This document shows, in pieces, positions 54,646 through 56,205 of a stretch of 56,205 bases of DNA. The DNA is from an uncultured Bacteroidales bacterium (lineage in GTDB: Bacteria; Bacteroidota; Bacteroidia; Bacteroidales; Bacteroidaceae), in assembly GCA_902789725.1 (NCBI GenBank), contig CADAPC010000012.1, forward strand, positions 1 to 56,205, written 5' to 3'. The position numbers were made by a program, and so were the translations under genes. Position 1 is the stretch's first letter, and every line of letters starts with the position of its first letter. Under the pieces are notes generated by a model that was not told where the DNA came from, did no database searches, and saw only the letters and a program-made list of their open reading frames with translations.

Positions 54646-54693
54646 AGTTAATCCTCCTTGTATTTTGATAATATAGGCTACACTCGACAAAGA

Positions 54694-55634
54694 TCAAACA
54701 AGTTTGTCTTTGTTCTCGCTTGCACTATATTTGTTCCACATTCTCTTTATCTTACCAGCAAGCTCCTTCCGAAGCCATTCGGGTTCGAGAACTTCTATAT
54801 CCTCACCGTTCCAGAGGATTTCCTGTATGAAGTCAAAGGAGGGGCGGAGGTGGAGGGTGAAGACGCTATATTCCTCATTACGCTCAATCTCTTCCTGCGA
54901 CTCATGCATCTTCAGGTCACGAATGTAGTTGGCCTGTCCTGCTGACACCTTTAACTTAACAGGTTGAATTTTGACAGACTGTTCTGCAATGATGCCAAAA
55001 CAGCCGTCAAAGAAATCCTCTGCCGACCAGTCCTTTGGCATTTCAAAAGTCTCGTCTGTTGCATGAAGATATTTAACACGATCCAGGGAATAGATACGAG
55101 GGCCCTTTTCATAATAATATGGATCTGTGCTTCGTGCCACCATATACCAACGCTGACGGAAAAGCTTCACACAATACGGCTGCACATCAAAGTTATTCTC
55201 CTCGTCCTTCCAATAACTGTGATAGGTAATGTTAAGCACTCGGTTTTCCTTCATTGCCTCGATGATGGGCTGAAGGTAGTCCTGACCAGACGGCACGTAT
55301 TCCAGAATGATGCGGTCTTTGATGCTCTGGCTGTTTGCTAAGGCATTGCTCACACAGAAAGTGTTGTAAAGCCAGGAACGAAGTCCATTTTTACTGATGT
55401 CTTCCTCGTTTTCGATATAGTAGCGGTATTCGCCTCGTCCTTCATTGGCGATGTTGATACCGAACATATCCCAGATGACATAACGCCAATTGTCAAAGGT
55501 ACGTTTGGGAATGTCCACACCTCTGCTGATGTCATCACGAAGCCAGAGTTCATGATTTTACGCTTGCGATAGATGGTCTCTATCACCCAGACATATTTGC
55601 TTATTAGGCTTTGCCCTCTATCGTTATTAATCAT
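54694..55634 (-). pseudogene. WYL-domain transcriptional regulator, frameshifted near its N-terminus
   Basis: From ATG 55634 the frame reads MINNDRGQSLISKYVWVIET and IYRKRKI, a winged-helix start; at about 55555 one base is missing, and the neighbouring frame continues HELWLRDDISRGVDIPKRTF and DNWRYVIWDMFGI through the WYL domain (VLNITYHSYWKDEE, YMVARSTDP, YSLDRVKYLH) to the C-terminal WCX part. A frame starting at 55518 alone would lack the helix-turn-helix. WYL regulators commonly control defence islands and sense nucleotides. Confidence 0.75.
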
Positions 55635-55639
55635 TTTAA

Positions 55640-55724
55640 ATTGTTTTTCTGCAAAATTATACTGGGGGTGCGCCAAACTGTGGCAGAGGTTGGAGAAAAA
55701 GTAGATTTTGTATATAAATTATGG
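55640..55724 (-). promoter_or_regulatory. Repeated element, copy 2 (upstream of the WYL gene)
   Basis: Matches 46250-46330 at offset 9390. It contains GCCA-AACTG-TGGC (55672-55684) and, on the minus strand, TAATTTTG (-7 type) about 17 nt before ATG 55634. Confidence 0.65.
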
Positions 55725-56097
55725 TCGGAATGATAACAAATATTTCCGACTACAAAGATACAAAATTCCTTTCATACAACAATACTTTAAGCGTTGAAAT
55801 TAAGTTTCATTGGCAAATTATAGCGTTTTTCTTGTTGTGCAGATGGCATTCCTATATAGATAATGTGTCGTTTTTTACATTAGGGGGCAACAATGCCAGA
55901 AAAGATGACACCAAGTAAAAATGCTATGCCCCAATCAATTCATGGCATACTTGTATGCTATTTGTGGTTCAAAAAAGTTAAAAACGTTAAATGTTCGTCT
56001 TTTCTTAAATCTATAAAATCTACGTAATCACTTTTCTACCGTTTAGTGCATAAACCATTGATATAAAGCGATTTGCAAATACTATGGATAAATACAC
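55725..56097. other. AT-rich intergenic region right of the island
   Basis: Several short frames, none resembling a known protein. AT-rich with no obvious tRNA, att core or transposase end. Probably non-coding. Confidence 0.4.
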
Positions 56098-56140
56098 AAA
56101 AGGGACGAACCGTCACAACGGATTGCATCCCTTTTGTTTA
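56098..56140. terminator. Hairpin AAAAGGGA...TCCCTTTT
   Basis: AAAAGGGA (56098-56105) pairs with TCCCTTTT (56128-56135) and an inner CCGT/ACGG pair extends it; TTTTGTTT follows. Terminator-like, direction plus most likely, gene served unclear. Confidence 0.55.
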
Positions 56141-56205
56141 CTTGCCTACAATAAACGTGTTGAACGAATATTTGCCGATTTGCACCGTTTTTGAAACACT
56201 TAAGT

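Noticed and set aside
55721..55918. 65-residue frame right of the WYL gene
   Set aside because: AT-rich, no family resemblance and no promoter; likely chance.

Overview
The window is chromosomal DNA from a member of the Bacteroidales, most likely Prevotellaceae. The evidence is the promoter grammar (TTG, about 19 bp, then TAnnTTTG), the general lack of Shine-Dalgarno sequences, the fused lpxC-fabZ gene, BACON/PEGA/DUF4878/YARHG surface proteins, menaquinone-type ubiE, a GH10-CBM6 xylanase with a Prevotella-like C-terminal tail, and Bacteroidales-specific small families (DUF6140, DUF6557, Nmad2/Nmad3). The genus is an inference; no rRNA gene is present.

Layout. 1-1000: 5' part of a Crp/Fnr regulator (minus), a possible ispE remnant, promoter-bearing repeats, and three directly abutting H-type pseudoknots that match the preQ1-I riboswitch fold. 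996-2195: yhhQ-queF, queuosine precursor transport and preQ1 synthesis, presumably controlled by that array. 2417-9660 (plus): phoH, purC, ubiE, a REP-type HUH transposase with an unusual C-terminal domain, an S41 protease, aroE and two secreted proteins. 9674-17352 (minus): an envelope operon lpxD, lpxC/fabZ, lpxA, two small genes, miaA, PBP1A. 17587-22376 (minus): an LPP20-like, BACON and PEGA exported-protein operon, flanked by two diverged copies of the lpxD/purM divergent promoter region, so it looks inserted between those genes. 22744-35750 (plus): purM, prfA, then an accessory block (orphan DNA methyltransferase, DUF4153 membrane protein, ADP-ribosylglycohydrolase, unknown membrane protein, two radical SAM enzymes, a PLP sugar-dehydrase-like protein with a CA-repeat frameshift), then pyrF and an HD phosphohydrolase. 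35751-37630: a 42-bp minisatellite, a decayed gene, a large hairpin, DUF4878 lipoprotein and a YiiX-like hydrolase. 37874-43523: xylanase and uvrA.

43524-56205 is an accessory, lower-GC defence-type island, almost all on the minus strand: small Bacteroidales genes (two with one-base frameshifts), a PLD-family nuclease, McrC, McrB with a putative PUA/EVE-like N-terminus, a RhuM-Fic protein, a DnaQ-like exonuclease, Nmad3, Nmad2, an unknown YopX-like protein and a frameshifted WYL regulator. The block from the PLD gene to the WYL gene is bracketed by two collinear copies of an approximately 75-bp sequence about 9.39 kb apart, which may be module boundaries or a shared operator.

Strongest novelty candidates: the triple tandem preQ1-I-like array upstream of yhhQ-queF; the radical SAM / PLP / ADP-ribosylglycohydrolase operon with a possibly phase-variable last gene; the Nmad2-Nmad3-exonuclease-McrBC module with repeated flanks; and the duplicated lpxD-purM intergenic region around the PEGA operon.
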